This document shows positions 35,145 to 44,363 of a stretch of 64,000 nt of DNA, piece after piece. The stretch spans positions 248,001-312,000 of the forward strand of contig NZ_CP077683.1 of the NCBI RefSeq assembly GCF_019063845.1, given 5' to 3'. The notes below the pieces were generated by a model, which saw nothing but the letters and a program-made list of their open reading frames with translations, ran no database searches and was not told where the DNA came from. The stretch comes from Geomonas subterranea. Its GTDB lineage: Bacteria; Desulfobacterota; Desulfuromonadia; Geobacterales; Geobacteraceae. Numbering within the stretch: the stretch's first letter is position 1; the number at the start of each line of letters is the position of its first letter. The translations under genes and the position numbers were made by a program.

Positions 35145-36365
35145 CTAGCCCCGCCGCGCTTCACGTGCTGCTTCGCCAGGCTCCGGCCGCTCCTCGCCGT
35201 CCTCGAACCGGGTCCCCTTGCGGCACCAGCGCCCGCCGCTCACGATGGAGGAGAGGGCGCCCTCGCGCTCGACGGTATCGGCGCGGACCGAAAGGTAGAC
35301 GTGGATCGGGATGAAGGCGAGGAATATCCACATGATGAGCTGGTGGGCCAGGCGCAGGTACTGCACCCCGATGACCTCGTCCAACCGGACCAGGTACCCG
35401 AAAAACCAGTTTTCCGGATCGTAGAGGGCGTACAGGGCAAAGCCGGTGATCAGGGCCAGCAGTCCCACGGCGAAGATGGCGGTGTAGGCGACCTGCTGCA
35501 GCGGGTTGTGCCCTATGTAGTGCGGCGGACGGTCGAAACGGCAGAAGAGATAATTCTGCGCCACCTGGAGCAGGTTCTTCAGGTCGCGAACGCGGACCGG
35601 GAAGAGGGCGTACCAGCGCTGGAACCGGTTCGAAGCGAGGAAGAGTCCGGCGATGCGCAGGATCGCCGCGCAGAGCAGGAGCCATCCCGCCACGAAGTGG
35701 GTGAGCCTCAGCCAGCTCAGGTAGTTGGAGTAACCGCCGGTCACCCCGTAGATGAACCGGCTGCTTCCCATCAAGAGGCCGGTAAGGGAGAGGACCACGA
35801 TCAGCAGTACCGCCAGCCAGTGCAGCACGCGCAGCTGCCAGTCCCACACCGGCACGTAGTAAAAGTCCCCCGGCTCGTCGCTGCGCCGGCTCTTCTCCCT
35901 GGTGGCCCGCACCGGGATGTACCCCAGGAACTCCCAGCTTTCCCCGCCGTCCGGGGCGATACGCCCTCTCCCCACACCAAGCGCCCGGAAGCCGTGCGTC
36001 ATCTGCATCTCCGCCTGGAGCTCGGCCCGGTAGCGGGTCGCCTCGTCCGGGTGGCAGAGGTAGAGGATGCTGTCCACCTCGCCCCGGGCGTAAAGCACCT
36101 CCTCACCCGAATCCACCCGGCGCACCCGGGCCACGCTCCTGGCCAGGCGCGGCTCCAGCGGCGTGAAGCCGGTCTGCTCGTAGTGGCGCAGGTCCTCCTT
36201 TTTCGACGCCGCGCTCAAGAGCGCCAGGTCCACCGGATCCCCGGTGCCAAAGGGGGCGCCCAGCGCGGCGGCGATGAGGAGGTCGCGCCGCTTCCTTCGG
36301 CCGAAGGGGACCGGGTCTCCCAGCTCGATGCGGATTTCGGATTCCGGTACCTGGTAGAGGCTCAT
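35145..36365 (-). CDS. Hydrogenase b-type cytochrome with N-terminal P-type-ATPase N-domain-like extension
   Basis: A 406-residue protein. The C-terminal half (residues 172-380) is the four-helix cytochrome b of membrane [NiFe] hydrogenases, with candidate haem histidines 182 (RVLHWL), 223 (LTHFV), 341 (RLAHQ) and 355 (PIHVYL); it passes electrons from H2 to the quinone pool. The first 160 residues are unusual and align by eye with the nucleotide-binding domain of proton-type P-type ATPases: DLLIAAALG, GDPVDLALLSAA, GFTPLEPRLARSVARV, GEEVLYARGEVDSILYLC, HGFRALGVG and WEFLGYIP. The catalytic DKTGT domain is absent. The start ATG overlaps the large-subunit stop by four bases (ATGA), so translation is coupled. 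Confidence 0.85.
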   Translation of the reverse strand: MSLYQVPESEIRIELGDPVPFGRRKRRDLLIAAALGAPFGTGDPVDLALLSAASKKEDLRHYEQTGFTPLEPRLARSVARVRRVDSGEEVLYARGEVDSILYLCHPDEATRYRAELQAEMQMTHGFRALGVGRGRIAPDGGESWEFLGYIPVRATREKSRRSDEPGDFYYVPVWDWQLRVLHWLAVLLIVVLSLTGLLMGSSRFIYGVTGGYSNYLSWLRLTHFVAGWLLLCAAILRIAGLFLASNRFQRWYALFPVRVRDLKNLLQVAQNYLFCRFDRPPHYIGHNPLQQVAYTAIFAVGLLALITGFALYALYDPENWFFGYLVRLDEVIGVQYLRLAHQLIMWIFLAFIPIHVYLSVRADTVEREGALSSIVSGGRWCRKGTRFEDGEERPEPGEAAREARRG

Positions 36366-38077
36366 TGCACCTTCACCTCCACGCCGCCGCCACCGGGGAC
36401 CAGCAGGTGCACGGCGCAGGACTCGCACGGGTCGAATGAGTGGATGGTGCGCAGCACCTCGATGGGACGTTTGGGGTCGGAGAGCGGGTGTGTGCCGCCG
36501 CCGGCCAGGGCCTGCTCGAAGGGACCCATCTGGCCGCCGGGGTCGCGGCCGGAACTGTTCCAGGTGCTGGGGACCACGGCCTGGTAGCGGGAGACGCGCC
36601 CGTTTTCGATCTCCACCCAGTGCGACAGGGTGCCGCGGGCCGCCTCCATGAAACCGACCCCCTGCGCCTGCCGGGGCCAGCTCGACGGTTCCCACAGCTC
36701 CGGGTTGAAGGTGGCGATGTCTCCCGAACGGATCCTTTCGTTCAGCTGGGCGAACCACTGGTCCATGCGCCGGGCGAGGAGCACGGATTCCAGCGCCCGG
36801 CAGTAGGTCCGTCCCAGCGTCGAGTTCATCGCCTCGACCCCGGCGTTGAGTTTTGCGAGCCCCTCCCGGGCCAGTTGCGCCGTCTCGGCGTGCCCCTGCG
36901 CCAAAGCGAGCAGGATGCGGGCGTTGGGCCCCACCTGCACGGCGCGCCCTTCGTAGCGCGGCGCCTTGCACCAGGTGTACTTGGGCTGGTCGGAGAGCTC
37001 CTTGAAGGGGGGCTTGGGCCCGGTGTAGTTCGGCTCGGTGCGCCCCTGCCAGGGGTGGAGTCCCTGCCGGTCCCCCTCGGGCTGGCTGTACCAGGCGGAG
37101 GAGATGAATTCGGCGACCTTCCTGGCATCGAAGGGGTGGGCGGTGCGGTAATCGCCGTCCATGATGAGACCTGCCGGGACCGCGCCACCCGCCGGGGCGC
37201 CCGGGCAGGAGTAGGCGCTCTCACCGGTGGCCAGGAGGGTGGTGGATGAGGCGCCGATGGCGGCGTACTCGGGATAGAAGGAGGCGATGGCGAGGACGTC
37301 GGGGTAGTAGACCTCCTGCACGAAGCGCCGCGCCTGGTCGATCATCCCCGCCATCTCGTCCAGCCGCACCCTGTTGATGGCGATCTGGTTGTCGAGGTTT
37401 ATGGAGCAGGCCATCCCCCCGACCAGGTAGTTCGGGTGCGGGTTTTTGCCGGCGAGGATGGTGTGCAGGCGGATGATCTCGCGCTGCCAGGAGAGCGCCT
37501 CCAGGTAGTGGGCGAGCGCCATCAGGTTCGCCTCGGGGGGGAGGCGGTAGGCGGGATGCCCCCAGTATCCGCCGGCGAAGATACCCAGTCCCCCGCCCGC
37601 CGAGTCGGCCACCCGCTTTTGCACCTCGCGGTACCAGGTGGCGGAGTTGTTGGGCCAGGGGGAAAGAGATGCGGCCAGGCGGGAGGTGGCGGCGGGGTCG
37701 GCCTTGAGCGCGCTCATCACGTCGACCCAGTCCAGGGCGTGCAGGTGGTAGAAGTGCATCACATGGTCCTGCAGGGTGGCCATCCCGGAGACCAGGCTGC
37801 GGATCAGCTCCGCGCAGGGAGGGATCTTGCACTTGATGGCGTCCTCGACCGCGCGGATGGAGGCGATGGCGTGCACGCCGGTGCAGACGCCGCAGATGCG
37901 CTGCGCGAAGGCCCAGGCGTCGCGCGGGTCGCGTCCCTGCAGCACCCGCTCGATACCCCTGAACTGGGTGGCGCAGGCCCAGGCGTTGCCGATCCTCCCC
38001 CCGTCCGTCTCCAGTTCGATGCGCAGGTGCCCCTCGATCCGGGTGATGGGGTCGATGACGATTCGCTCGCCGGCCAT
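36362..38077 (-). CDS. [NiFe] hydrogenase large subunit
   Basis: A 571-residue catalytic subunit that splits H2. Both nickel-binding pairs are present: RICGVCTGVHA near residue 61 and DPCESCAVH near the C terminus, followed by a 14-residue tail that a maturation protease must remove after the histidine. Start PITRIEGHLRIELETDGG is typical of group 1 uptake enzymes. It lies between the small-subunit gene (140 bases upstream) and the cytochrome b gene, which overlaps it by four bases. No maturation protease or hyp gene is in the window, so maturation is supplied from elsewhere. Confidence 0.96.
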   Translation of the reverse strand: MAGERIVIDPITRIEGHLRIELETDGGRIGNAWACATQFRGIERVLQGRDPRDAWAFAQRICGVCTGVHAIASIRAVEDAIKCKIPPCAELIRSLVSGMATLQDHVMHFYHLHALDWVDVMSALKADPAATSRLAASLSPWPNNSATWYREVQKRVADSAGGGLGIFAGGYWGHPAYRLPPEANLMALAHYLEALSWQREIIRLHTILAGKNPHPNYLVGGMACSINLDNQIAINRVRLDEMAGMIDQARRFVQEVYYPDVLAIASFYPEYAAIGASSTTLLATGESAYSCPGAPAGGAVPAGLIMDGDYRTAHPFDARKVAEFISSAWYSQPEGDRQGLHPWQGRTEPNYTGPKPPFKELSDQPKYTWCKAPRYEGRAVQVGPNARILLALAQGHAETAQLAREGLAKLNAGVEAMNSTLGRTYCRALESVLLARRMDQWFAQLNERIRSGDIATFNPELWEPSSWPRQAQGVGFMEAARGTLSHWVEIENGRVSRYQAVVPSTWNSSGRDPGGQMGPFEQALAGGGTHPLSDPKRPIEVLRTIHSFDPCESCAVHLLVPGGGGVEVKVQ

Positions 38078-38217
38078 GGCAACCTCCTTTGGTGGCTAAA
38101 AACCTCCAACGCGAAGGCGCGAAGGCGCGGAGACGCGAAGAAAGTAACAGGTGAAAAACCGCGAATGAGTTTTCCCTGCTGTCTCTCTTTGCGCCGTGGC
38201 GCCTGCGCGTTCTTGCG

Positions 38218-39405
38218 TCACGTCTTTTGATTTTCGTCCCGCGACGGCGGCTCCGCGTCCCCCAAAACCGCGAGCGGCAGGGTCTCCGGCTTGGCCTTTT
38301 TGGTCCGCTTCCGCGCGATCACGGTCGCGGCGGAATGGACCGCCACGCCACCCACCGAGGCGGCCACGGCGGCGACGCCGATGGTGTTGGCGGTCGCCTC
38401 GACGCCGAGCCCCGGGACGACGAATCCGGGGAGCCTGCGGTAAAAGGGTGTCATGCGGTCGTAGAAGTGGCGCTCGGTGCACCCAAGGCAGGGGTGCCCG
38501 GCCTTGATGGGGAAGCTCTGCCCCAGGTTCCACTCGACCGTTGCGCAGGGGGCGAAGGTGGCGGGACCCTTGCACCCCAGGCGGTACAGGCAGTACCCCC
38601 GGCGGGCGTTCTCGTCGTCGAAGCGCTCGGCGAACTGGCCGGCATCGAAACTCGCCCGGCGCGGGCACTTGTCGTGGATCCTCTGCCCGTAGGCGAACAG
38701 GGGGCGTCCCTGGCCGTCCAGCGGCGGCGGGTGCCCGTAGGCGAGGTAGTAGGTGAGGGTGGCGGTGATGGTTTCGGCGATGGGAGGGCAGCCGCTTATG
38801 TTGATCACGGGACGGTCGGTGATGATGTCGGCGACCCCTACGGCGCCGGTGAGGTTCGGGGATGCGGCCTGCACGCAGCCGTACTCGGCGCAGGCGCCCA
38901 CGGCCATGATGGCGTCCGCTTTTCGCGCCGCGCGGCGGAGCAGGTTCTCGGCCGAGTCGCCGCCGATGGTGCAGTAGGCGCCGCCGGCCCCCAGGGGCAC
39001 CGAGCCGTTCACCAGGAGGAGGTGGGGTCTCGCGGCGGCCTCCCGCAGCACCTCCTCTGCGGCGTCACCTGAGGGCGCCATCAGCAGCTCGTTGTAATCG
39101 AGCGATACCTGTTCCAGGATCAGCCTGTCGATGGGGCTGCTGCCCGAGCGAAGCAGGCTCTCCAGGCAGCCGGTGCATTCCTGCAACTGCAGGTAGATGA
39201 CGCCGGGGCGCCTGGCGCCGGAAAGCTTTTGCGCCATCTCCTCCGCCAGCGCCGGCGCCCCCCCCGGGAGCGCCGCGGCGGCGGCGAAGCAGGCCGCCAT
39301 CCTGCCGCAAAAGGTGAGAAACTCCCGCCTGCTGACGCCGCGCCGCGTGAGAAACTCCGCGAAGGTTTCGCCGCGCGACCAACCGCCTTCCATGGGGTCT
39401 TTCAT
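38218..39405 (-). CDS. [NiFe] hydrogenase small subunit with Tat signal
   Basis: A 395-residue Fe-S subunit. The twin-arginine signal is GVSRREFLTFCGRM near residue 25, followed by a hydrophobic stretch. Cluster ligands include LQECTGCLESLLR (proximal), GACAEYGCVQ, SGCPP, and the medial and distal set RLGCKGPATFAPC and GHPCLGCTE. A C-terminal hydrophobic helix (IGVAAVAASVGGVAV) anchors it to the membrane next to the cytochrome. The open frame extends 24 codons upstream, but ATG 39405 has GGAGA seven bases ahead. It is the first gene of the operon, behind a sigma-70-like promoter. The enzyme faces the periplasm. Confidence 0.95.
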   Translation of the reverse strand: MKDPMEGGWSRGETFAEFLTRRGVSRREFLTFCGRMAACFAAAAALPGGAPALAEEMAQKLSGARRPGVIYLQLQECTGCLESLLRSGSSPIDRLILEQVSLDYNELLMAPSGDAAEEVLREAAARPHLLLVNGSVPLGAGGAYCTIGGDSAENLLRRAARKADAIMAVGACAEYGCVQAASPNLTGAVGVADIITDRPVINISGCPPIAETITATLTYYLAYGHPPPLDGQGRPLFAYGQRIHDKCPRRASFDAGQFAERFDDENARRGYCLYRLGCKGPATFAPCATVEWNLGQSFPIKAGHPCLGCTERHFYDRMTPFYRRLPGFVVPGLGVEATANTIGVAAVAASVGGVAVHSAATVIARKRTKKAKPETLPLAVLGDAEPPSRDENQKT

Positions 39406-39407
39406 AG

Positions 39408-39436
39408 TCCGTTCTCCGGCTCCGGCTCCGGCTCCA
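39408..39436 (-). repeat. Six-base simple repeat next to the hydrogenase ribosome site
   Basis: On the minus strand, GGAGCC is repeated three times and then GGAGAA, the last of which forms the ribosome site of the small-subunit gene. Slippage here would move or multiply GGAG boxes. Confidence 0.6.
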
Positions 39437-39517
39437 CTCCCGGCCGGGAAGAAGGCGGGAAAGAACCGCCGGGCCAATGGGGAGTGGCGTCGCTTCGTTC
39501 CAATGAAATCACAAAAA

Positions 39518-39545
39518 AGATTAACGCTAAGGGAATCGATGTCAA
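39518..39545 (-). promoter_or_regulatory. Sigma-70-like promoter of the hydrogenase operon
   Basis: On the minus strand -35 TTGACA (39540-39545) and -10 TAATCT (39518-39523) are 16 bases apart. The leader would be about 105 bases. The 295-base gap to the divergent PilY1-like gene shows no other feature I can name. Confidence 0.7.
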
Positions 39546-39700
39546 TTAGAACCGGGGCGGGTTTGCAGCCCGGAACCCTTTAAAAGGAGGGAGGACTTTT
39601 TTTTCGCACCGTCGACGCTATACTTCTCTGATTTGAAAATTCTAATATTACGACCGCGTGAGGCATCTCCGCGCGGGACGTTAATGGGAGAGGTGGCGCG

Positions 39701-42700
39701 ATGGGAAAGGGTCGGGTGCCGGGCGCCCGGGCGTTGGTCCGGGGTGTGTTCTGCTTGTTGGTCGTGGTGGCGCTGCTGTCGCCGTCACGTCAGGCGCGGG
39801 GGGAGGAGGCGTCCGCCTCCATGCAGGCCTACTGCAGCGTGCCACCGTTGCCCGGCCTGGGCATCAAGCCAAACCTGCTCCTTTTGATCGACAACTCCGC
39901 CAGCATGTACGATCTCGCCTACACCGACCCCGGCACCTTCTGCGTCGACAACACCTTTTACCCCTCAAGAAGCTATCCCGGGTACTTCGAGGAATCCACC
40001 TTCTATAGCTACCTCGCCGCGAGCGACAGTTTCGCGGCGGCCTCCGTTACCGGCACGGGCGGCAGCGCCTGCAACCATGTGCGGACCGAGCAGCTGTGCC
40101 TCAACGTCACCTCCGGCAGCGTCGACAATTTTCTCGCCACCGGGAAGTTCCTGAACTGGCTCGCCACGAGCAAGCTGGACCTGGAGAAGCTGGCCCTCAC
40201 CGGCGGGCGCTACGACCCGTCCGGCAAACTGCTCCAGCCGGAGTCCCGCGGCTGCCAGGGGAGGCGGTTCGTCAAGACGGTCCACAACGTCCATCTGGAC
40301 AGCGACGGCAAGGAGCAACTAGGCGAGGTACTGCCGGTCACCTTCGCGGTGCGCGGTCCGATTCCCTCGGAGAGCGGCTATGTTTCCCAGGGAAACCACG
40401 GCGGACCCACGCGCATCGAGATCTATCCGGCGAACTACAACAAGGAGGCGTGCCTGGGGGCGATCAGCACCTGGCAGAACAGAAGGGGGGTGGCCTCGCT
40501 GACCAGCGCCGTGGTGCAGTGCATGGGGGCCCGCCTCACGGAAACCGACGGCATCACCCCCACCTCCGCCAAGGTCTACAGCGAGACGCTTGGGTATTGC
40601 TACGACTACCAGTCAGGTATCGACATCCTCTACTCCACCATCTCCAACACGCTGCTCAAGGATTGTTACCGGCGCTACAAGGCGTTCTACGAGGAGAACC
40701 CGGCGTTCATACTCAGGAACACGGGCGACGACGTCTGCGCGCAGGGGCTGTTTCACAACTTCATGCCACATTCATCGGGCGCCACCAGCATCGGCTACCT
40801 CGGGCAGTGTTACATCGGCCCCAACTTCCGGCCGCAGTGCTCCGTGGACCAGACCAAGGACTTCTGCGCGGATATCGAGAAACCCTGGCTTTCCGACCCC
40901 TCGACCAGCGTCAGCCAGACCGGGACCAACGCGAGCCTCCCCGGTTTCATCCTCGACGCCGGCATCACCGGTCTCGGCAAGCCGGGGCTCACCGCCCAGG
41001 CCCGTATTGCCGTGGCGGAACCCCCCTCCGGCCTGATTCAGACCTTCTCGGCCGACATCAACTTCGGCGCCATGGTCTTCAACGACGACGGCGCCGGCTC
41101 GGAATGCGGCGGTACCATTCCCTGCCTTTCGCACTGCAAGGATGGCAATCCCCCCTTCATGCACAAGGAGTGCTATGTCGCCACGGACTGCAACAAAAAC
41201 GGCCTGGTCGCCTGCGAGGCGGACCCCCGCAGCGACGGCGGCAGGATCATTTCCTATATCAACAGTTCACCGGTCGGAGACCACGGCTCAGGCCTGATCG
41301 CGGCCATAGACGGGATTCGCGCCACCTCCTGGACCCCTCTCGCGGAGTCTTTTTACGAGGCGATCGGATACTTCGCGAACCTTGCCCCCCTCAGGCTGCA
41401 AACAGCCGACTTCGACGCGGGCCTCCCCCCTTCAAAATACAGCTGCCAGCGAAACAGCGTCGTCATCCTGAGTGACGGCGCCTCCAGCGCGGACCGCGCC
41501 CCGGCGATGAACAGCTTCGTGGCGGCGGCGGTCGGCGCATGGGTCAACTCCACGGACGGTATGCCCGCCAGCCGGACCACCGCCAACGGCAGCGCCGCCA
41601 CGTCGCCTCCCGAAAACCAGGGGAGCTACAACCTGGACGACCTCGCCTGGGTCGCGAGAAACAAGAACATCTTCGATCCGTCGACCCCCATCACCAAACC
41701 AAACCAGTACCTGACCACCCACGTCGTCTATACCGGCTCTCCCTGCGGGGAGTACCTGGCCGACGGCAGCTGCGTGACCACCGACGAAGGGGTCCCGGAG
41801 AAGATGATGCAGCTCACCGCCGCCAAGGGAGGAGGGAGCATCACCCCGGTCAAGGACGCGGCAGGGGTACGGAACGCGCTGAAGGGGGTGTTCATGCAGG
41901 TAAGAGGGGGATCCAACGCCGGCAGCGGCAGTTCCATGCTCGCCACCGGTGAGGGGAACGGGGCCCTCTTCGTGCAGCCCCAGTTCTACCCGGACAAGAG
42001 CTTCGACAATGGCGGCAGCTTCGCGACCTGGATCGGCGAGCTGCAGAGCCTTTGGTACTACATCGACCCCTTCATCAACGGGAGCAGCGGAGGCGCCAGC
42101 GGCATCAGGGAGGACACCGGGGGGGGCAGGACCCTCGACCTGAAGCAGGACCGGGTGGTCCAGTTCGTGGTCGATCCTTCGCTGCAGGAGGCCCGGGCGA
42201 AACTCTCGGTCGACGCGGACGGTGACGGCTCTATCGACACGCCGCAGCCGGAGGGGTATCCCCGGATCAAGGTTCCCGAGGCGGTGCAGAGCCTGTGGCG
42301 CGCGGGACGCAAGCTCTGGCGGCGCTCCCCCGGCACCAGGACCCTCTACACCCAGACCGGCGGCACGTCACTCGTCCCGTTCCTGGACACCTCGGTCGCG
42401 GCGCACCGGGAACTCCTTCTGGCCCGGGACCAGAAGGAGGCGGACCAGATCGTGGCCTTCGTGAAGGGGGTGGACGACAGCTCCGGCACCAGCGGGGCTC
42501 CCACCAGGGACCGCACCGTCGCGGCCTACGGCACCACGGAGAAGGATGTCTGGAAACTCGGTGACATCATCTCCTCGGGGCCGGTACTGCAGTCGGGCGT
42601 CCCGCTGGGGAGCTATCACCTCCCCCCTCCGGCCGGTTACGGCGACACATCCTACAGCGCTTTTATCAGGACGTCCTACCCCGGCCGGGGCACCGTGTAC

Positions 42701-44359
42701 GTCGGCGCCAACGACGGGATGCTGCACGCGTTCAGGCTCGGCAGGCTCAAGGTGAGGCCTGAGCCGTCCGACAACTGGCCCGTCACCACGAAGGCGGAGC
42801 TCACCACCACATCCGGGGACGAGGACAAGCTCGGGGAGGAACAGTGGGCCTTCGTCCCCAACGGCGCGCTTCCCTATCTCAAGTACCTGAAGGAGCCGCT
42901 TTACCCGCATCTGTACTACGTGGACGGCACCAGCACCCTGGTGGACGCGAGCATCGGGGACCCGGGACGCTGCAGCCGCGACGACTACTGGAACTGCGCC
43001 AGGGACATGGCCGCCGGGAGCAACTGGCGCACCATCCTGATCGGCGGCATGGGGCTTGGAGGCGCGAGCCGCCCCTTCGGCGCCCCCTGTGCCGACCAGG
43101 AGGGTTCCGCCACCTGCGTCAAGGCCCCGGCCGGTGGCGGGGGGCTTTCCTCCTATTTCGCCCTCGACGTCACCGGCCAGACCGGGGATGGCACGGGGAG
43201 CGGACCGGGCTTTTTGTGGGAGTTTTCCCACCCGCAGCTGGGGTTCTCCACCTCGGGCGCCGCCATCCTGCGGGTCAAGGCGCGCAGCGTGGACGGGTTC
43301 AACAACGTGATCCACGACCCGAACAAGAACGGGCGCTGGTTCGCCGTCTTCGCCTCCGGCCCCACCGGCGCCGTCGACAGGGGCTCGCGCCAGTTCACGG
43401 CGGTCTCGGACCAGAACCTGAAGCTCTTCGTGGTCGACCTGAACGCCGTGCCGCCGCTCACCCAGGGGCGCAACTACTGGGTCATCGATACCGGCATAAC
43501 CAACGCCTTCGGCGGCAGCATGGCTGGCGCCGGGATCGACGCCGACAGGTGGAACGGCTCCTCGGAGGCGAGGGGGATGGGGAACTACGAGGATGACGCC
43601 CTCTACGTCGGCTACACGCGGGGGAGCGCCGGGGGAGGGTGGAGCGGCGGTGTGCTGCGGCTTTTCACCAACCAGGACCCCGACCCGTCCACCTGGAAGA
43701 CGAGCATCGTCATCGACGGCACCGGCCCGGTGACCGGTGCCGTCGGCAAGCTCCAGGACCGGCAGTACAAGCGTCTGTGGCTCTACTTCGGTGCCGGGAG
43801 GTACTTCCACAACCAGGACGACCTCGCCGCCGGGCGCGCGCTGTACGGGGTGAGCGAGCCGTGCTACGGCACCGGCGACTCGCTCGCCGACGGGAACTGC
43901 AGCAAGACCCCGGTGCGCGTCTCCGAGCTGACCGACGTCACCGACATCGCCCGGGTGGTCCAGCCCAAGGACCAGGGTGACGGCTACAAGGGGTGGCGGA
44001 TCACCCTGGACGCGGCCTCCGGCGCCCTGGGGAGCGAACGCGCCATAGACAGCCCGAGTTCCCTGACCGGCGGCGCCGTATTCTTCCCGACCTTCAAGCC
44101 CTCCCTGGAACCGTGCCTGGACGGGCTCTCCTACCTGTGGGGGGTGCACTACAGCACCGGGGGGGTGCCCCGGTCACTGTCCGCGCAGGCGCTGCTCCCC
44201 CTCTCCAACGGCAGCATGGCGAGCCTCGACACGGGCGGCTTCACCGACCGGGACAACCGGCGCAGCCCCCCCCAGCCCGGCAAGGGGATGAAGCCCCGGC
44301 TGGTCACCAACAGCGGGCTCAAGCCGTTGAAGAAGATCATCCACATCCAGGAGCGCTGA
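39701..44359 (+). CDS. PilY1-like secreted protein with VWA-type N terminus and beta-propeller
   Basis: A 1552-residue exported protein. A signal peptide (VRGVFCLLVVVALLSPSRQARG) is followed by a VWA-type metal site (LLLIDNSASMYDL near residue 64), a cysteine-rich insert of several hundred residues, and a C-terminal PilY-type beta-propeller recognised by GTVYVGANDGMLHAF near 1010. A calcium-loop-like DADGDGSID lies near 840. PilY1 proteins sit on type IV pili and regulate extension, adhesion and, in metal reducers, surface electron transfer structures. No minor pilin genes are adjacent, which is unusual for pilY1. ATG 39701 has AGAGG seven bases upstream. A large secreted-protein gene follows four bases later, so they are co-transcribed. 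Confidence 0.85.
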   Translation: MGKGRVPGARALVRGVFCLLVVVALLSPSRQARGEEASASMQAYCSVPPLPGLGIKPNLLLLIDNSASMYDLAYTDPGTFCVDNTFYPSRSYPGYFEESTFYSYLAASDSFAAASVTGTGGSACNHVRTEQLCLNVTSGSVDNFLATGKFLNWLATSKLDLEKLALTGGRYDPSGKLLQPESRGCQGRRFVKTVHNVHLDSDGKEQLGEVLPVTFAVRGPIPSESGYVSQGNHGGPTRIEIYPANYNKEACLGAISTWQNRRGVASLTSAVVQCMGARLTETDGITPTSAKVYSETLGYCYDYQSGIDILYSTISNTLLKDCYRRYKAFYEENPAFILRNTGDDVCAQGLFHNFMPHSSGATSIGYLGQCYIGPNFRPQCSVDQTKDFCADIEKPWLSDPSTSVSQTGTNASLPGFILDAGITGLGKPGLTAQARIAVAEPPSGLIQTFSADINFGAMVFNDDGAGSECGGTIPCLSHCKDGNPPFMHKECYVATDCNKNGLVACEADPRSDGGRIISYINSSPVGDHGSGLIAAIDGIRATSWTPLAESFYEAIGYFANLAPLRLQTADFDAGLPPSKYSCQRNSVVILSDGASSADRAPAMNSFVAAAVGAWVNSTDGMPASRTTANGSAATSPPENQGSYNLDDLAWVARNKNIFDPSTPITKPNQYLTTHVVYTGSPCGEYLADGSCVTTDEGVPEKMMQLTAAKGGGSITPVKDAAGVRNALKGVFMQVRGGSNAGSGSSMLATGEGNGALFVQPQFYPDKSFDNGGSFATWIGELQSLWYYIDPFINGSSGGASGIREDTGGGRTLDLKQDRVVQFVVDPSLQEARAKLSVDADGDGSIDTPQPEGYPRIKVPEAVQSLWRAGRKLWRRSPGTRTLYTQTGGTSLVPFLDTSVAAHRELLLARDQKEADQIVAFVKGVDDSSGTSGAPTRDRTVAAYGTTEKDVWKLGDIISSGPVLQSGVPLGSYHLPPPAGYGDTSYSAFIRTSYPGRGTVYVGANDGMLHAFRLGRLKVRPEPSDNWPVTTKAELTTTSGDEDKLGEEQWAFVPNGALPYLKYLKEPLYPHLYYVDGTSTLVDASIGDPGRCSRDDYWNCARDMAAGSNWRTILIGGMGLGGASRPFGAPCADQEGSATCVKAPAGGGGLSSYFALDVTGQTGDGTGSGPGFLWEFSHPQLGFSTSGAAILRVKARSVDGFNNVIHDPNKNGRWFAVFASGPTGAVDRGSRQFTAVSDQNLKLFVVDLNAVPPLTQGRNYWVIDTGITNAFGGSMAGAGIDADRWNGSSEARGMGNYEDDALYVGYTRGSAGGGWSGGVLRLFTNQDPDPSTWKTSIVIDGTGPVTGAVGKLQDRQYKRLWLYFGAGRYFHNQDDLAAGRALYGVSEPCYGTGDSLADGNCSKTPVRVSELTDVTDIARVVQPKDQGDGYKGWRITLDAASGALGSERAIDSPSSLTGGAVFFPTFKPSLEPCLDGLSYLWGVHYSTGGVPRSLSAQALLPLSNGSMASLDTGGFTDRDNRRSPPQPGKGMKPRLVTNSGLKPLKKIIHIQER

Positions 44360-44363
44360 GACC

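Noticed and set aside
35145-36971. A 608-residue version of the hydrogenase cytochrome
   Set aside because: The extra 200 residues run antiphase through the large-subunit gene. The ATGA overlap and conserved start place the true start at 36365.
38100-38150. GCGAAGGCGCGAAG repeats after the hydrogenase small-subunit gene
   Set aside because: A short low-complexity run common in GC-rich genomes; no structure or function can be supported.
39616-39660. Shared strings (TCTAAT...ACGACC) before the PilY1-like gene and before the lipoprotein gene at 49.6 kb
   Set aside because: The similarity is short and the spacing differs; two examples are not enough to call a regulatory motif.
39546-39700. Cyclic dinucleotide (GEMM) riboswitch before the PilY1-like gene
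   Set aside because: The GEMM core strings are not present here or in other leaders I read.
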